Source: Cupriavidus alkaliphilus (GTDB lineage: Bacteria; Pseudomonadota; Gammaproteobacteria; Burkholderiales; Burkholderiaceae). From it: DNA of 64,000 bases. Below the pieces are notes generated by a model. The model did no database searches. It was not told the origin of the DNA and saw nothing but the letters and a program-made list of their open reading frames with translations. This document shows, one piece after another, positions 9,565 through 17,955 of this stretch. Within the stretch, counting starts at the first letter, position 1. The number at the start of each line of letters is the position of its first letter. The position numbers and the translations under genes are program-made. The DNA lies in NCBI RefSeq assembly GCF_900094595.1, contig NZ_FMAD01000001.1, forward strand, positions 682,001-746,000, written 5' to 3'.

Positions 9565-10155
9565 ATGGCCAATACCAGTGCAACCGGCGGCTACCTGGCG
9601 CCGACGGCACCGGTACCGCCAGAAGACGATGCGCTCGACAACCTGCTGCAGGAGCTGGTGGCGGGCGTGACGGGCCTGCCCGGCAACTTGGTGCGGCCGC
9701 GCTGGCAGCCGACCGTGCCCAAGCAGCCGGAACCCTCCGTGAACTGGTGCGCCTTGGGCATTCCCGAGCAGGAGAACGACGCCGGCCCGGCGATCCAGCA
9801 CGACCCCGCCGGCGAGGGGCACGACGAATACCAGCGGCACCAGGACATCAGGCTGCTGTGCACCTTCTACGGGCCGGCCGCCAAGGGCTACGCCCAGCGC
9901 CTGGCCGACGGGCTGTCAATCCCGCAGAACCGCGAGCAGTTGCGCCTGAACGACATGGCCTTCGTCTCGGTCGGCGAGATCCGCGCGGCGCCGGACTTCG
10001 TCAACCAGCAGTGGGTGCGGCGCTACGACCTGACCGTGCTGCTGCGCCGCAAGATCACCCGGACCTACCCGGTCCTCAACCTTCTGTCAGCTCAGGTGAG
10101 CACGGAAACCGACTCGGTACCGCCGATGGCGAGCACCAACAACATCGACCAGTAG
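9565..10155 (+). CDS. Tail terminator / neck protein, LIC_12616-like
   Basis: A 196-residue protein lying immediately before the sheath gene. The features FYGPAAKGYAQRLADGLS and NQQWVRRYDLTVLLRRK match the LIC_12616 and neck-terminator class that caps the tail tube and fixes tail length. The first 45 residues are proline-rich and probably flexible. The stop at 10153-10155 abuts the ribosome site of the sheath gene. Confidence 0.7.
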   Translation: MANTSATGGYLAPTAPVPPEDDALDNLLQELVAGVTGLPGNLVRPRWQPTVPKQPEPSVNWCALGIPEQENDAGPAIQHDPAGEGHDEYQRHQDIRLLCTFYGPAAKGYAQRLADGLSIPQNREQLRLNDMAFVSVGEIRAAPDFVNQQWVRRYDLTVLLRRKITRTYPVLNLLSAQVSTETDSVPPMASTNNIDQ

Positions 10156-10164
10156 AGGATGACC

Positions 10165-11640
10165 ATGCCCAACGGATTGCCGGTTTCGCGGCTGATCGAC
10201 GTCACCATCAACATGTCGCCGCTGGCGGCGCAGGGTGCGAATCTCAACACGGCGCTGATCCTGGGCGCCTCGGCGGTAATCGACACCAGCGAGCGGATGC
10301 GCTCGTACGGCACCATCGACGCTGTCGCAGCCGATTTCGGCACCACCGCGCCGGAATACCTGGCCGCGCTGCTGTACTTCCAGCAGACGCCCCAGCCGTC
10401 GCAGCTCTATCTGGGCCGCTGGGCCAAGACGGCCACCTCTGGTTCGCTGCGTGGCGCTGCGCTGACGGCCGCGCAGAAGGACATCGCGGCGTGGCAGGCA
10501 GTCACCGCTGGCTCGTTCAAGGTCACCATCGACGCCACCGTCAAGACGCTGTCGGCGCTCAATTTCTCGACTGCCACCAATCTGAACAACGTCGCCAGCA
10601 TTATCACGACCGCGCTGACCGGCGCGACCTGCGTCTGGAACGGCACGCAGTTCGTGATCACGTCGCCGACCACTGGCGTCGCATCGAAGGTGAGCTACGC
10701 GACGCCCACCGGTTCGGGCACCGACATCTCGGCGATGCTGGGACTGACCAGCGGCCTGGCCTCGGCGCCCGTCGACGGCATTGTTGCCGAGACGCCCGAG
10801 GCCGCGGTGGCCATCTTCCTGAACCGCTTCGCCAATAGGTTCCTGGGCCTGATGTTCGCCGACACGTCGCTGACGAACGCGCAGCACACCGCGGTGGCCA
10901 ACCTGGTCGAGGCGGACCAGCGCCACATCTACGGCGCGACCTCGCAGGAGCCGCAGGCGCTGGATTCGACCAGCACCGCCGACCTGGCGTCCACGCTGAA
11001 GGCGCTGGGGCTGAAGTACTCGTTCGTGCAGTACTCGAGCTCCAGCCCGTACGCTGCGGCGTCGATGTTCGGCCGGCTGCTGACGACCGACTTCAACGCC
11101 AACAACAGCACCATCACGCTGATGTACAAGCAGGAGCCCGGCATCGTGCCGGAGAGCCTGACCAGCAGCCAGGCGGACACCCTGCAGGCCAAGCGCTGCA
11201 ACGTGTTCGTCGCCTACAACAACGACACGGCGATCATCCAGTACGGCGTGACGCCCAGTGGCATCTTCATCGACTCGGTCTACAACTCGATCTGGTTCCA
11301 GAACCGGGTCCAGACCGACGTGTACAACCTGCTGTACCAGAGCCCGACGAAGATCCCGCAGACGGACGCCGGCAACGCGCTGATCGCTGCCACCATCGAA
11401 GCGGCATGTGATGCCGCGGTGAACAACGGCTACCTGGCGCCAGGCGTCTGGAACTCGGGCGGCTTCGGTGCGCTGAAGCAGGGCGACACGCTGGCCAAGG
11501 GCTACTACGTCTACGCGCCGCCCATCGCGCTGCAGTCGCAGGCGGACCGCGAGGCCCGCAAGTCGGTGTCGTTCCAGGTCGCGGCCAAGGAAGCCGGCGC
11601 CATCCATTCTGTTGACATCCTGGTCAACGTCAACCGCTGA
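10165..11640 (+). CDS. Tail sheath protein, DUF3383 family
   Basis: A 491-residue contractile sheath candidate. The family shows in [20 protein letters not shown], in [15 protein letters not shown], and in the C-terminal [23 protein letters not shown]3383 proteins fill the sheath position in myophages of this gene order. Two ATGs lie six bases apart. The second (10165) was chosen because AGAGG at 10154-10158 leaves only a useless zero-base gap to the first but six bases to the second. The tube gene follows at once. Confidence 0.85.
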   Translation: MPNGLPVSRLIDVTINMSPLAAQGANLNTALILGASAVIDTSERMRSYGTIDAVAADFGTTAPEYLAALLYFQQTPQPSQLYLGRWAKTATSGSLRGAALTAAQKDIAAWQAVTAGSFKVTIDATVKTLSALNFSTATNLNNVASIITTALTGATCVWNGTQFVITSPTTGVASKVSYATPTGSGTDISAMLGLTSGLASAPVDGIVAETPEAAVAIFLNRFANRFLGLMFADTSLTNAQHTAVANLVEADQRHIYGATSQEPQALDSTSTADLASTLKALGLKYSFVQYSSSSPYAAASMFGRLLTTDFNANNSTITLMYKQEPGIVPESLTSSQADTLQAKRCNVFVAYNNDTAIIQYGVTPSGIFIDSVYNSIWFQNRVQTDVYNLLYQSPTKIPQTDAGNALIAATIEAACDAAVNNGYLAPGVWNSGGFGALKQGDTLAKGYYVYAPPIALQSQADREARKSVSFQVAAKEAGAIHSVDILVNVNR

Positions 11641-11652
11641 TAGGGGGAAACC

Positions 11653-12096
11653 ATGTCCGGAACGTATTCGTTCATCGATGTGCAGGCCTCGCTGGTCGGC
11701 CCCGGCGGCGCATTCTCGCTGGGCTACGGCGAAGCCACGGCTGAGGAAGGCATCACCATTGCCGCGGCCAACGACAAGAACACCATGACCGTCGGCTCGG
11801 ACGGCAAGGTGATGCACAGCCTGCGCGCCGACGGCTCGGGCCAGATCACGCTGCGGTACCTGAAGACCGCGCCCGTCAACTCGCGCCTGATGGCGCTCTA
11901 CAACGCTCAGAAACTCGACAGTCGGCTGTGGGGCAAGAACGTCATTACGGTCAGCCAGTCGGTGGCCGGCGACATCGCGACGGGCATCCAGTGCGCCTTC
12001 AAGAAGGTGCCGGACCTGACCTACGCCACCGAGGGCGGCACGGTCGAGTGGGTGTTCGACGCCGGCCGCATCGAGGAAATGCTGGGGACCTACTGA
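11653..12096 (+). CDS. Tail tube protein, DUF3277 family
   Basis: A 147-residue protein next to the sheath gene, as expected for the inner tube of a contractile tail. The segments MSGTYSFIDVQASLVGPGG, KNTMTVGSDGKVMHSLRADG and GGTVEWVFDAGRIEEMLG are those of DUF3277, which has the beta-barrel tube fold. The ribosome site GGGGGAAA sits just upstream of 11653. Hexameric rings would stack along the length set by the tape measure. Confidence 0.85.
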   Translation: MSGTYSFIDVQASLVGPGGAFSLGYGEATAEEGITIAAANDKNTMTVGSDGKVMHSLRADGSGQITLRYLKTAPVNSRLMALYNAQKLDSRLWGKNVITVSQSVAGDIATGIQCAFKKVPDLTYATEGGTVEWVFDAGRIEEMLGTY

Positions 12097-12098
12097 CC

Positions 12099-12548
12099 AT
12101 GGCTCACGAAATCGATCTGGCGGGCAACCGCTACTCGCTGGGGCGCTTGAACGCGATGCAGCAATTCCACGTGTCGCGGCGCATCGCACCGATCGTGCCG
12201 ACGCTGATCCCGGTGTTCCTGCGCGTGCGCGCCAGTGGCAAGCCGCTGACCGACGATCTGGAAGGCCTGGCCGCCGCTCTGCAGCCGCTGGCCGATGGCC
12301 TGGCCGCGCTGAAGGACGAGGACGCCGAATACGTGTTCGGTACCTGCCTGTCGGTCGTGCAGCGCCAGCAGCAGACCGGCTGGGCGCGCGTATGGAGCGG
12401 CTCGCAGACCATGTTCGAGGACATGGATCTGGCCGTGACACTGCCGCTGGTGGTGCAGGTCATCACGGCGAATCTCGGCCCTTTTATCAACGGGCTGCTT
12501 ACCAGCCAAGCGAGCAGCCCGGCGGCCGCGGCAGCGCGGGCTGGCTAA
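12099..12548 (+). CDS. Tail assembly chaperone, unshifted product
   Basis: A 149-residue helical protein between tube and tape measure, the universal site of the tail assembly chaperone (lambda gpG role). The start MAHEIDLAGNRYSLG at 12099 lies two bases after the tube stop. A slippery heptamer CCCTTTT at 12479-12485 is exactly in phase near the 3-prime end (P-F codons CCT TTT), and the -1 frame stays open to 12733. Most ribosomes would make this product; a minority should make the longer fusion listed separately. Confidence 0.8.
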   Translation: MAHEIDLAGNRYSLGRLNAMQQFHVSRRIAPIVPTLIPVFLRVRASGKPLTDDLEGLAAALQPLADGLAALKDEDAEYVFGTCLSVVQRQQQTGWARVWSGSQTMFEDMDLAVTLPLVVQVITANLGPFINGLLTSQASSPAAAAARAG

Positions 12549-12733
12549 GGCACCTTCCCGGCGGCGAGGACTGGCTGCTGGCGCCGGTGGCCGAGGGCTG
12601 GTGCAAGTACGAATCGCTGCTGGACGGCTCGCTGGGGCTGGAAGACATCGCCCTGATGAACGACGCCATCACCGTGCGCGGTGACAACCTCGCGGCGGCC
12701 CGCCGCATGCTGGAAGAGAAGAATGGCCGATAG
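12099..12733 (+). CDS. Tail chaperone -1 frameshift fusion (DUF6889-like C-terminus)
   Basis: Predicted 211-residue product made by slipping one base back on CCCTTTT (12479-12485). Reading then continues in the other frame through WLLAPVAEGWCKYESLLDG and LGLEDIALMNDAI to the stop at 12731-12733. That downstream block looks like the small DUF6889-type domain often found between chaperone and tape measure. No ATG with a ribosome site opens the second frame, so expression by frameshift explains it best, as in lambda gpGT. The fusion would load tube subunits on the tape measure. A separate GTG-initiated gene near 12600 is the alternative. Confidence 0.72.
12479..12485 (+). promoter_or_regulatory. 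Predicted -1 ribosomal frameshift heptamer CCCTTTT
   Basis: The heptamer has the canonical X XXY YYZ phasing relative to the chaperone frame (GGC CCT TTT), so both tRNAs can re-pair as CCC and TTT after a one-base slip. It lies 63 bases before the zero-frame stop. The downstream frame is open for 82 further codons with protein-like sequence. Confidence 0.7.
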
Positions 12734-14471
12734 CACCGTCATCCGCGAGTTCCTGGTCGCGCTCGGCTTCAAGGTCGACGAGAAAGGCCTGAAGAACTTC
12801 ACGACCGGCGTGGATCAGGCCACGAAAGGCGTGGTGCGGCTGGTGAGCACCATCCAGGGCGCGGCGCTGTCGATCGGCGCCGGCGTTTCCGCCTTTGCCT
12901 CGAAGCTGGAAGGTCTGTACTTCGTCAGCCAGCGCACCGGCGCCGCCGCAACCAGCCTCAAGGCACTCGAGTACGCCGCGCGCAACCTGGGCGTCTCGTC
13001 GGAAGCGGCGTTCGGCACCGTCGAGAATCTGGCCCGCTTCCTGCGGAACAACCCGGCGGGCGAGGGCTACCTCGCCACCATCGGGGTGCAGACGCGCAAC
13101 GCCAACGGCGAGCTGCGCGACACCGTCGACATCCTGGCCGACCTGGGCAAGGAGCTGGCCCAGCGCCCGACCTGGCTGGCGAGCCAGTATGGCAACGTCC
13201 TCGGCATCGACGAGAACCTGCTGCTGGCCATGCGCAATGGCGACTTCGCCAGGTTCATGGCGCAGTACCGCGTCATGGCCCGCAACAACGGGCTGGACAA
13301 GGCGGCGGAGGACTCGCACGCGCTCATGATCGCCCTGCGCGACCTGGGCACGACGTTCGAGAATTTCGCCATACGGGTGCAAGGCGCGCTGCTGCGCAAG
13401 ATCGGCCCGCAGCTCGAGCGGTTCAAGCGGTGGTTCGATGACAACTCGCCGGCCATCGCCGACCGGGTGGCGAGCATCGCCAGCGCAATCCTCGCGGCGG
13501 CCGCGGCCATGGGCCCGCCGCTCCAGTGGGTCGTGGACAAGTTCATCGAGCTGGACAAGGCCACCGACGGGTGGTCCACCCAGCTGCTGCTGCTGGTGGG
13601 CGTGTTCAAGGTGCTGGGCGGGTTCCAGATCATCGCGGGCATCTGGAAGATGGTCGCAGCGGTGCGTGCGCTGGGCGCTGCGAACGCGGCCGCTGCGGCG
13701 GCCGGGGGCGCCGCGGGCGCTGGCGGGGCGGCTGGGGCTGCCGGCGCCGGCGCGGCGGCGGGCTGGTTGTCCAGGTTTCTGCCGTGGCTGGCCAAGGCCG
13801 GCGGTGCCGCGGCGCTGCTACTGCACAGCGGCAGCCTGAATGACGGCGAGGAAGCAGAGCTAGAACGCCGTCGCGCCGCGGCTGGGCAGTCGCCCGGCGG
13901 AGCGCCGGCGCCCGGCCAGGCCGGCGCCGGGCAGCAGCCGGCCGGCGGACGGCGGGCAGCCCTCGATGCCGTTGGCTTCTTTCAGCGCATGGGCTGGACG
14001 CACGACCAGGCCGCCGGCATCGTGGCCAACCTGCGCCATGAGAGTGATCTCAATCCGCGTGCCGTGGGCGACAGCGGCCAGGCGTACGGTGTGGCCCAGT
14101 GGCATCCGGACCGACAGGCCAACTTCGCGCGCTGGGCCGGCAAGGACATCAGGGAATCGTCGCTGATGGAGCAGCTGCAGTTCGTGAACTACGAGCTGAC
14201 GCAGGGCGCCGAGCGGCGCGCCGGCCAGCTGCTGCGCGCGGCGCAGAACGCCCAGCAGGCGGGCGAGATCGTCTCGCGGCACTACGAGCGGCCGGCCCGG
14301 GCTGATATGGAAGCGGCACGGCGCGGCTCTACCGCCGTCGACCTGAAGCAGGAAACCAATATCCATATCCATGGGGTGTCGGATCCTGTCGCGGCCAGTC
14401 GGGCCACCGCCGGGGAGCAGGGGCGCCTGAACGGTGACCTGGTGCGCAACCTCCAAGGAGCGGTTTCGTGA
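12723..14471 (+). CDS. Tape measure protein with C-terminal lysozyme-like domain
   Basis: A 582-residue tail length ruler. The ATG at 12723 has GGAAGAG just before it and overlaps the end of the frameshift frame. Residues 1-60 open with IREFLVALGFKVDEKGLKNF, the usual tape measure N-terminus. Residues 250-370 contain hydrophobic segments and an Ala/Gly-rich stretch typical of membrane insertion at infection. From about residue 412 a tail-tip lysozyme-like domain is visible (FFQRMGWTHDQAAGIVANL, RHESDLNP with a candidate catalytic Glu, YGVAQWHPDR). It is short for a tape measure, implying a short contractile tail. Confidence 0.88.
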   Translation: MADSTVIREFLVALGFKVDEKGLKNFTTGVDQATKGVVRLVSTIQGAALSIGAGVSAFASKLEGLYFVSQRTGAAATSLKALEYAARNLGVSSEAAFGTVENLARFLRNNPAGEGYLATIGVQTRNANGELRDTVDILADLGKELAQRPTWLASQYGNVLGIDENLLLAMRNGDFARFMAQYRVMARNNGLDKAAEDSHALMIALRDLGTTFENFAIRVQGALLRKIGPQLERFKRWFDDNSPAIADRVASIASAILAAAAAMGPPLQWVVDKFIELDKATDGWSTQLLLLVGVFKVLGGFQIIAGIWKMVAAVRALGAANAAAAAAGGAAGAGGAAGAAGAGAAAGWLSRFLPWLAKAGGAAALLLHSGSLNDGEEAELERRRAAAGQSPGGAPAPGQAGAGQQPAGGRRAALDAVGFFQRMGWTHDQAAGIVANLRHESDLNPRAVGDSGQAYGVAQWHPDRQANFARWAGKDIRESSLMEQLQFVNYELTQGAERRAGQLLRAAQNAQQAGEIVSRHYERPARADMEAARRGSTAVDLKQETNIHIHGVSDPVAASRATAGEQGRLNGDLVRNLQGAVS

Positions 14472-15043
14472 TTCTGGACATGATCACCTTGGTGCCAAAG
14501 AGCATCGGCAGCATCACCATCCCGGTGCTGATCGAGGAAGCCCACCAGGACGAACTGCAGATCACCGAGCACCCGGTGGAGAAGGGCGCCGAGATCAATG
14601 ACCACGCCTTCAAGCGCCAGCCGGAGGTCGTGCTCAAGTGCGGGTGGAGCAATTCGGATCTCGCCGCGCTGGCCGGCTTGGCCCAGTCCATCTTCTCGGG
14701 CGGTGGGCTGCCGTCCGCCGACTACATCAGCACGGTCTATTCCCAGCTGCTGGCACTGCAGGAGCTGCGAGAGCCCTTCGACGTGGTGACGTCGCTGCGG
14801 ATGTACGACAGCATGCTCTTCAAGGGCTTAGCCGTACTGAAGGACCAGAAGACCGGCGCCGCGCTGTCGGTGACGGCCACACTGAAGCAGCTGCGCATCG
14901 TTGAAACGCAGGTGACGACGCTGCCGCCGCGGGAGAACCAGGCCGACCCAGCAGCCACTGCCGAGACGCAGAACACCGGCGTCAAGGCAGCTACGCCGGC
15001 CACGCCAGCGCCAGGCGGGTCCGTACCACCGACGAGCATGTGA
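14468..15043 (+). CDS. Baseplate protein, Dit-like N-terminal domain
   Basis: A 191-residue protein starting at a GTG that overlaps the tape measure stop (GTGA). The first 130 residues, with IPVLIEEAHQDELQITEHPV and GAEINDHAFKRQPEVVLKCG, follow the pattern of Dit-like phage tail domains that form the ring at the end of the tube. The last 45 residues are Ala/Pro/Thr-rich and low in complexity. It is the first of the baseplate block. Confidence 0.75.
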   Translation: MILDMITLVPKSIGSITIPVLIEEAHQDELQITEHPVEKGAEINDHAFKRQPEVVLKCGWSNSDLAALAGLAQSIFSGGGLPSADYISTVYSQLLALQELREPFDVVTSLRMYDSMLFKGLAVLKDQKTGAALSVTATLKQLRIVETQVTTLPPRENQADPAATAETQNTGVKAATPATPAPGGSVPPTSM

Positions 15044-15360
15044 TGCCCAACTTCTTCGAGATCCCGCTGTCGCCGCTGCCGCAGCGCTTCACGATCACGC
15101 TGGGCGGCGTGGACTATCGCCTGACGGTCCAATACCGGAAGGCCGGCGGCGCAGGCTGGGTGCTGGACATCGCTGACGCCACCAACGCGTCGCTGGTGTC
15201 CGGCATCCCACTGGTGACCGGCACCGACCTACTGGCGCAGTACAAGCACCTCGGCTTCGCCGGCCGGCTCTGGGTCCAGGGCGCGGCGGATCCCGACGAC
15301 GTGCCAACTTACGAGGACTTGGGCATCGGCTCGCATCTCTACTGGGTGACGGACGCATGA
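15043..15360 (+). CDS. Baseplate plug-like protein (DUF6983)
   Basis: A 105-residue beta-rich protein. The start ATG overlaps the previous stop as TGATG; a GTG one codon earlier (15040) is less likely. The opening NFFEIPLSPLPQRFTITLGG and the middle SLVSGIPLVTGTDLLAQYKH are typical of small baseplate plug proteins in this myophage type. It ends with an ATGA overlap to the next gene, which indicates translational coupling. Confidence 0.72.
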   Translation: MPNFFEIPLSPLPQRFTITLGGVDYRLTVQYRKAGGAGWVLDIADATNASLVSGIPLVTGTDLLAQYKHLGFAGRLWVQGAADPDDVPTYEDLGIGSHLYWVTDA

Positions 15361-16325
15361 GTACACCGCAATTTGGCCGCAAGGTCTCGCTGATCATCGG
15401 CCAGGACAGCGGTGATGCCCTTGACCTGTCCGAACTGCGCGTCGTGTTTTCCATCAAGCGAGGCGATCTGCAGACGCCAAACTCGGGGCGCTTCCGGGTG
15501 TTCAATCTGGCGCCAGAGACCGCGCGGCGCGTCCAGAAAGAGTTCACGCGTGTGGTGTTCCAAGGCGGCTACGCCGGCAACTATGGGATTCTGTTTGACG
15601 GGACGATCAAGCAGGTGCGCCGAGGGCGCGAGAGCCAAACGGATACCTACCTGGACATCACCGCGGCGGACGGCGATTCCGCCTACAACTTTGCGGTGGT
15701 GAACACCACCCTCGCGGCTGGCTCGACGCCGGCCGACCACGTGGCGGCCGCCTGCACGGCAATGAACCCGTACGGCGTGACGCAGGGCTACCTGCCGGAA
15801 CTGCCGACGAACCCACTGCCGCGCGGCAAGGTGATGTTCGGCATGGCCCGGGACTTCATGCGCTGGACGGCCCGCACGTGCCAGACGGTCTGGAGCATCC
15901 AGGACGGCAAGGCGATCATGGTGCCCGAGACGTCCTACATGCCCGGCGAGATCCCGGTGATCACATCGGAAACAGGGATGATCGGCCTGCCCGAGCAGAC
16001 CCAGAACGGCATCACGATCAAGATGCTGCTGAACCCCAGCGTCAAGATCGGCCGGCTCATCGAGATCAATAACGCCAGCGTGCAGCAGTACGAATACAGC
16101 CTGAATGTCGGGCAGCAGGCACAGAACGAACGGATCGAGCAGCAGGCGAAGCTGCAGGACGACGGCTACTACTACGTGATGATCGCCGAGCACTACGGCG
16201 ATACCCGGGGGAACGACTTCTACACGGATGCGATCTGCCTGGCGGCGGACGTCACGGTGTTGCCTGATTCCTTCAAGACCAAGGCCGCGGTGCCGCCGGA
16301 CTTCGTGATCAAGAAGTACGGCTAG
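15357..16325 (+). CDS. Baseplate hub protein
   Basis: A 322-residue protein in the place of the gp27/gpD-type hub that carries the central spike. The N-terminal half has short beta segments (LRVVFSIKRGDLQTPNSGRF, RFRVFNLAPET) and FDGTIKQVRRGRES, as in hub domains of small contractile tails. The spike gene follows after an inserted opposite-strand gene. The function is assigned from gene order and general resemblance; no catalytic site is expected. Confidence 0.7.
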   Translation: MSTPQFGRKVSLIIGQDSGDALDLSELRVVFSIKRGDLQTPNSGRFRVFNLAPETARRVQKEFTRVVFQGGYAGNYGILFDGTIKQVRRGRESQTDTYLDITAADGDSAYNFAVVNTTLAAGSTPADHVAAACTAMNPYGVTQGYLPELPTNPLPRGKVMFGMARDFMRWTARTCQTVWSIQDGKAIMVPETSYMPGEIPVITSETGMIGLPEQTQNGITIKMLLNPSVKIGRLIEINNASVQQYEYSLNVGQQAQNERIEQQAKLQDDGYYYVMIAEHYGDTRGNDFYTDAICLAADVTVLPDSFKTKAAVPPDFVIKKYG

Positions 16326-16861
16326 CGCAGAGAGTCGTGATAGGACCGCACGTTCTTCATGAACTCTTCTTGTGACATGGCCGGCTTGACGTACTGCGCC
16401 GATCCGTCCCGCTGGATCTTGGCCTCGACGTAGGCGGTGAGAGAGTCCTGGCGCGCGTCGCCGTAGGTGGAAACGACCACGATTCGGTCCTTCGTCGGGC
16501 TGACCAGCGTGCCCCAGCATGCCGGCACCAGGGCGCGCCCGTGCAGAGTCTCGGCCGCGCGCATGTCCTTGGCATTGACGATTGGCAGCCTGCACGGCGT
16601 GTCGCGATAGAGAACAGTGACCATCGAACCGCGGGAGATGGTTTCCTCGACGGCTTTGCTGAAGAGGAAAGCTACCCGTCCGACAGTGGCCGGATCGAAG
16701 GACTTCATTCTGATTTGGGCGTCTTCCGCTTCCTGCTGCACCTTCCATTGAGGCTTCACCGCTTGTTCGGCAGCCCATGCCCGGTTCCTCTCGGTGAGGG
16801 AGTCGGCGCCCATCGCATAACTGGCAGCGCCTAACAGGACTGTTGCGGCAAGCATTTTCAT
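16322..16861 (-). CDS. Secreted protein of unknown function (phage moron)
   Basis: A 179-residue gene on the strand opposite to the baseplate genes, squeezed between hub and spike. The N-terminus MKMLAATVLLGAASYAMGAD is a signal peptide, probably cut after about residue 19. Two cysteines remain (Cys90, Cys115) and could form a disulfide in the periplasm; there is no lipobox. The central CRLPIVNAKDMRAAETLHGR and the repeated Val/Ile strands are not assigned to a family. The alternative start at 16873 adds four residues. Its stop overlaps the hub stop. It is probably expressed separately from the late operon. Confidence 0.65.
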   Translation of the reverse strand: MKMLAATVLLGAASYAMGADSLTERNRAWAAEQAVKPQWKVQQEAEDAQIRMKSFDPATVGRVAFLFSKAVEETISRGSMVTVLYRDTPCRLPIVNAKDMRAAETLHGRALVPACWGTLVSPTKDRIVVVSTYGDARQDSLTAYVEAKIQRDGSAQYVKPAMSQEEFMKNVRSYHDSLR

Positions 16862-16871
16862 AGCGATCACC

Positions 16872-17603
16872 ATGGATAGACGAGAGCGAGTTGACGATCC
16901 CGAGGTAGCGCTTCGGGAGGCGTTCGACGGGCTGCGCGCGGGCATCTGGACCGCGCTGCCGGGGGTCATCCAGTCGTTCGACGACGGCGCCATGACCTGC
17001 GAGGTGCAGCCGACGATCAAGATCCCGGTGCGCCGGCTCAATGGCACCGTCGAAAGCGTCGCGCTGCCGCTGCTGGTGGATTGTCCGGTGCAATTCCCAT
17101 CTGGCGGGAATTGTAGTCTGACCTTCCCGGTTGCTCCAGGCGATGAGTGCCTGGTGGTCTTTGCCAGCCGCTGCATCGACGGGTGGTGGCAGTCCGGCGG
17201 CGTGCAGGAGCAGGCCGAGCTACGGATGCACGATCTCTCGGACGGGTTCGTGCTGCTGGGCTTTCGGTCGAAGCCTCGTGCCCTGGCCGGCGTGAGCACC
17301 ACCGCGGCGCAGCTGCGGACGGACGACGGGGAGGCCTTCGTCGAGGTCAACGCGGCGACCCATGCGATCAACATCCAGACGACGGCGCCGGTGAACGTCA
17401 CTTCGACGGCGTCGGCAAGTGTGACAGCGCCCAGCATCAGCCTGGGCGCCGCTGGCCAGTCGCTGCTGTCCTTTGTGACGTCGGCGTTCCAGGCCCTGTT
17501 CAACGGGCATACACACACGTCCGCCGGCGCTGGTTCGCCAACGAGCGTGCCCAACCAGACGATGGGCAGTAGCCATTTGACCAGCACAGTAAAGGGCGGA
17601 TGA
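16872..17603 (+). CDS. Baseplate central spike, Gp138-type
   Basis: A 243-residue spike. Residues 25-130 (LPGVIQSFDDGAMTCEVQP, PLLVDCPVQFPSGGNCSLTF, GDECLVVFASRCIDGWW) form the Gp138 N-terminal OB-fold. Residues 150-205 are Thr/Ser/Val-rich repeats that would make a trimeric beta helix. The tip NGHTHTSAGAG carries the HxH motif (H213, H215) that binds an iron ion in membrane-piercing phage spikes. The gene begins 11 bases beyond the start of the opposite-strand gene, so the two promoters or leaders face away from each other. Confidence 0.85.
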   Translation: MDRRERVDDPEVALREAFDGLRAGIWTALPGVIQSFDDGAMTCEVQPTIKIPVRRLNGTVESVALPLLVDCPVQFPSGGNCSLTFPVAPGDECLVVFASRCIDGWWQSGGVQEQAELRMHDLSDGFVLLGFRSKPRALAGVSTTAAQLRTDDGEAFVEVNAATHAINIQTTAPVNVTSTASASVTAPSISLGAAGQSLLSFVTSAFQALFNGHTHTSAGAGSPTSVPNQTMGSSHLTSTVKGG

Positions 17604-17604
17604 C

Positions 17605-17955
17605 ATGCAATACCGAAAGGAAGACGCCGATGGCGACTATGTCTTCGGTGGGGGATCGGCTGACTTCTACAAGGACGTGCCAGAGGCCGTCGGCCAGGCG
17701 GTGGTCACCCGGCTGCGCTTAGCGCGCGGTGAATGGTTCCTCGATATCACCGAAGGCACACCCTGGGAACAGGTGCTGGGCAAGTACACCAGCGGGACTT
17801 ATGACGCGGTCATCCGGCAGCGCATCCTGGGCACGCAGGGCGTCCTGTCGCTGGCTTCCTACAGCAGCACGCTGAACAGCGAGACGCGGGCGCTGAGCGT
17901 GACAGCGACGATCAACACCATCTACGGCCCCACCACCATTCAGGCGACATTCTGA
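17605..17955 (+). CDS. Baseplate wedge protein, gp25/W-like
   Basis: A 116-residue protein with the gp25 lysozyme-like wedge pattern: AVVTRLRLARGEWFLDITEG, then a central helix, then the beta-rich NSETRALSVTATINTIYG. It follows the spike and precedes the J protein, the standard W-J order. It shares its last base with the first base of the J start. It nucleates sheath assembly onto the baseplate. Confidence 0.85.
   Translation: MQYRKEDADGDYVFGGGSADFYKDVPEAVGQAVVTRLRLARGEWFLDITEGTPWEQVLGKYTSGTYDAVIRQRILGTQGVLSLASYSSTLNSETRALSVTATINTIYGPTTIQATF

Noticed and set aside
10087-12441. 784-codon frame opposite the sheath and tube genes
   Set aside because: Arg/Gly/Pro-rich shadow frame with no start signal.
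12549-12733. Broken gene or frameshift error after the tail chaperone
   Set aside because: The open -1 frame joins exactly at a slippery heptamer, so programmed frameshifting explains it better.
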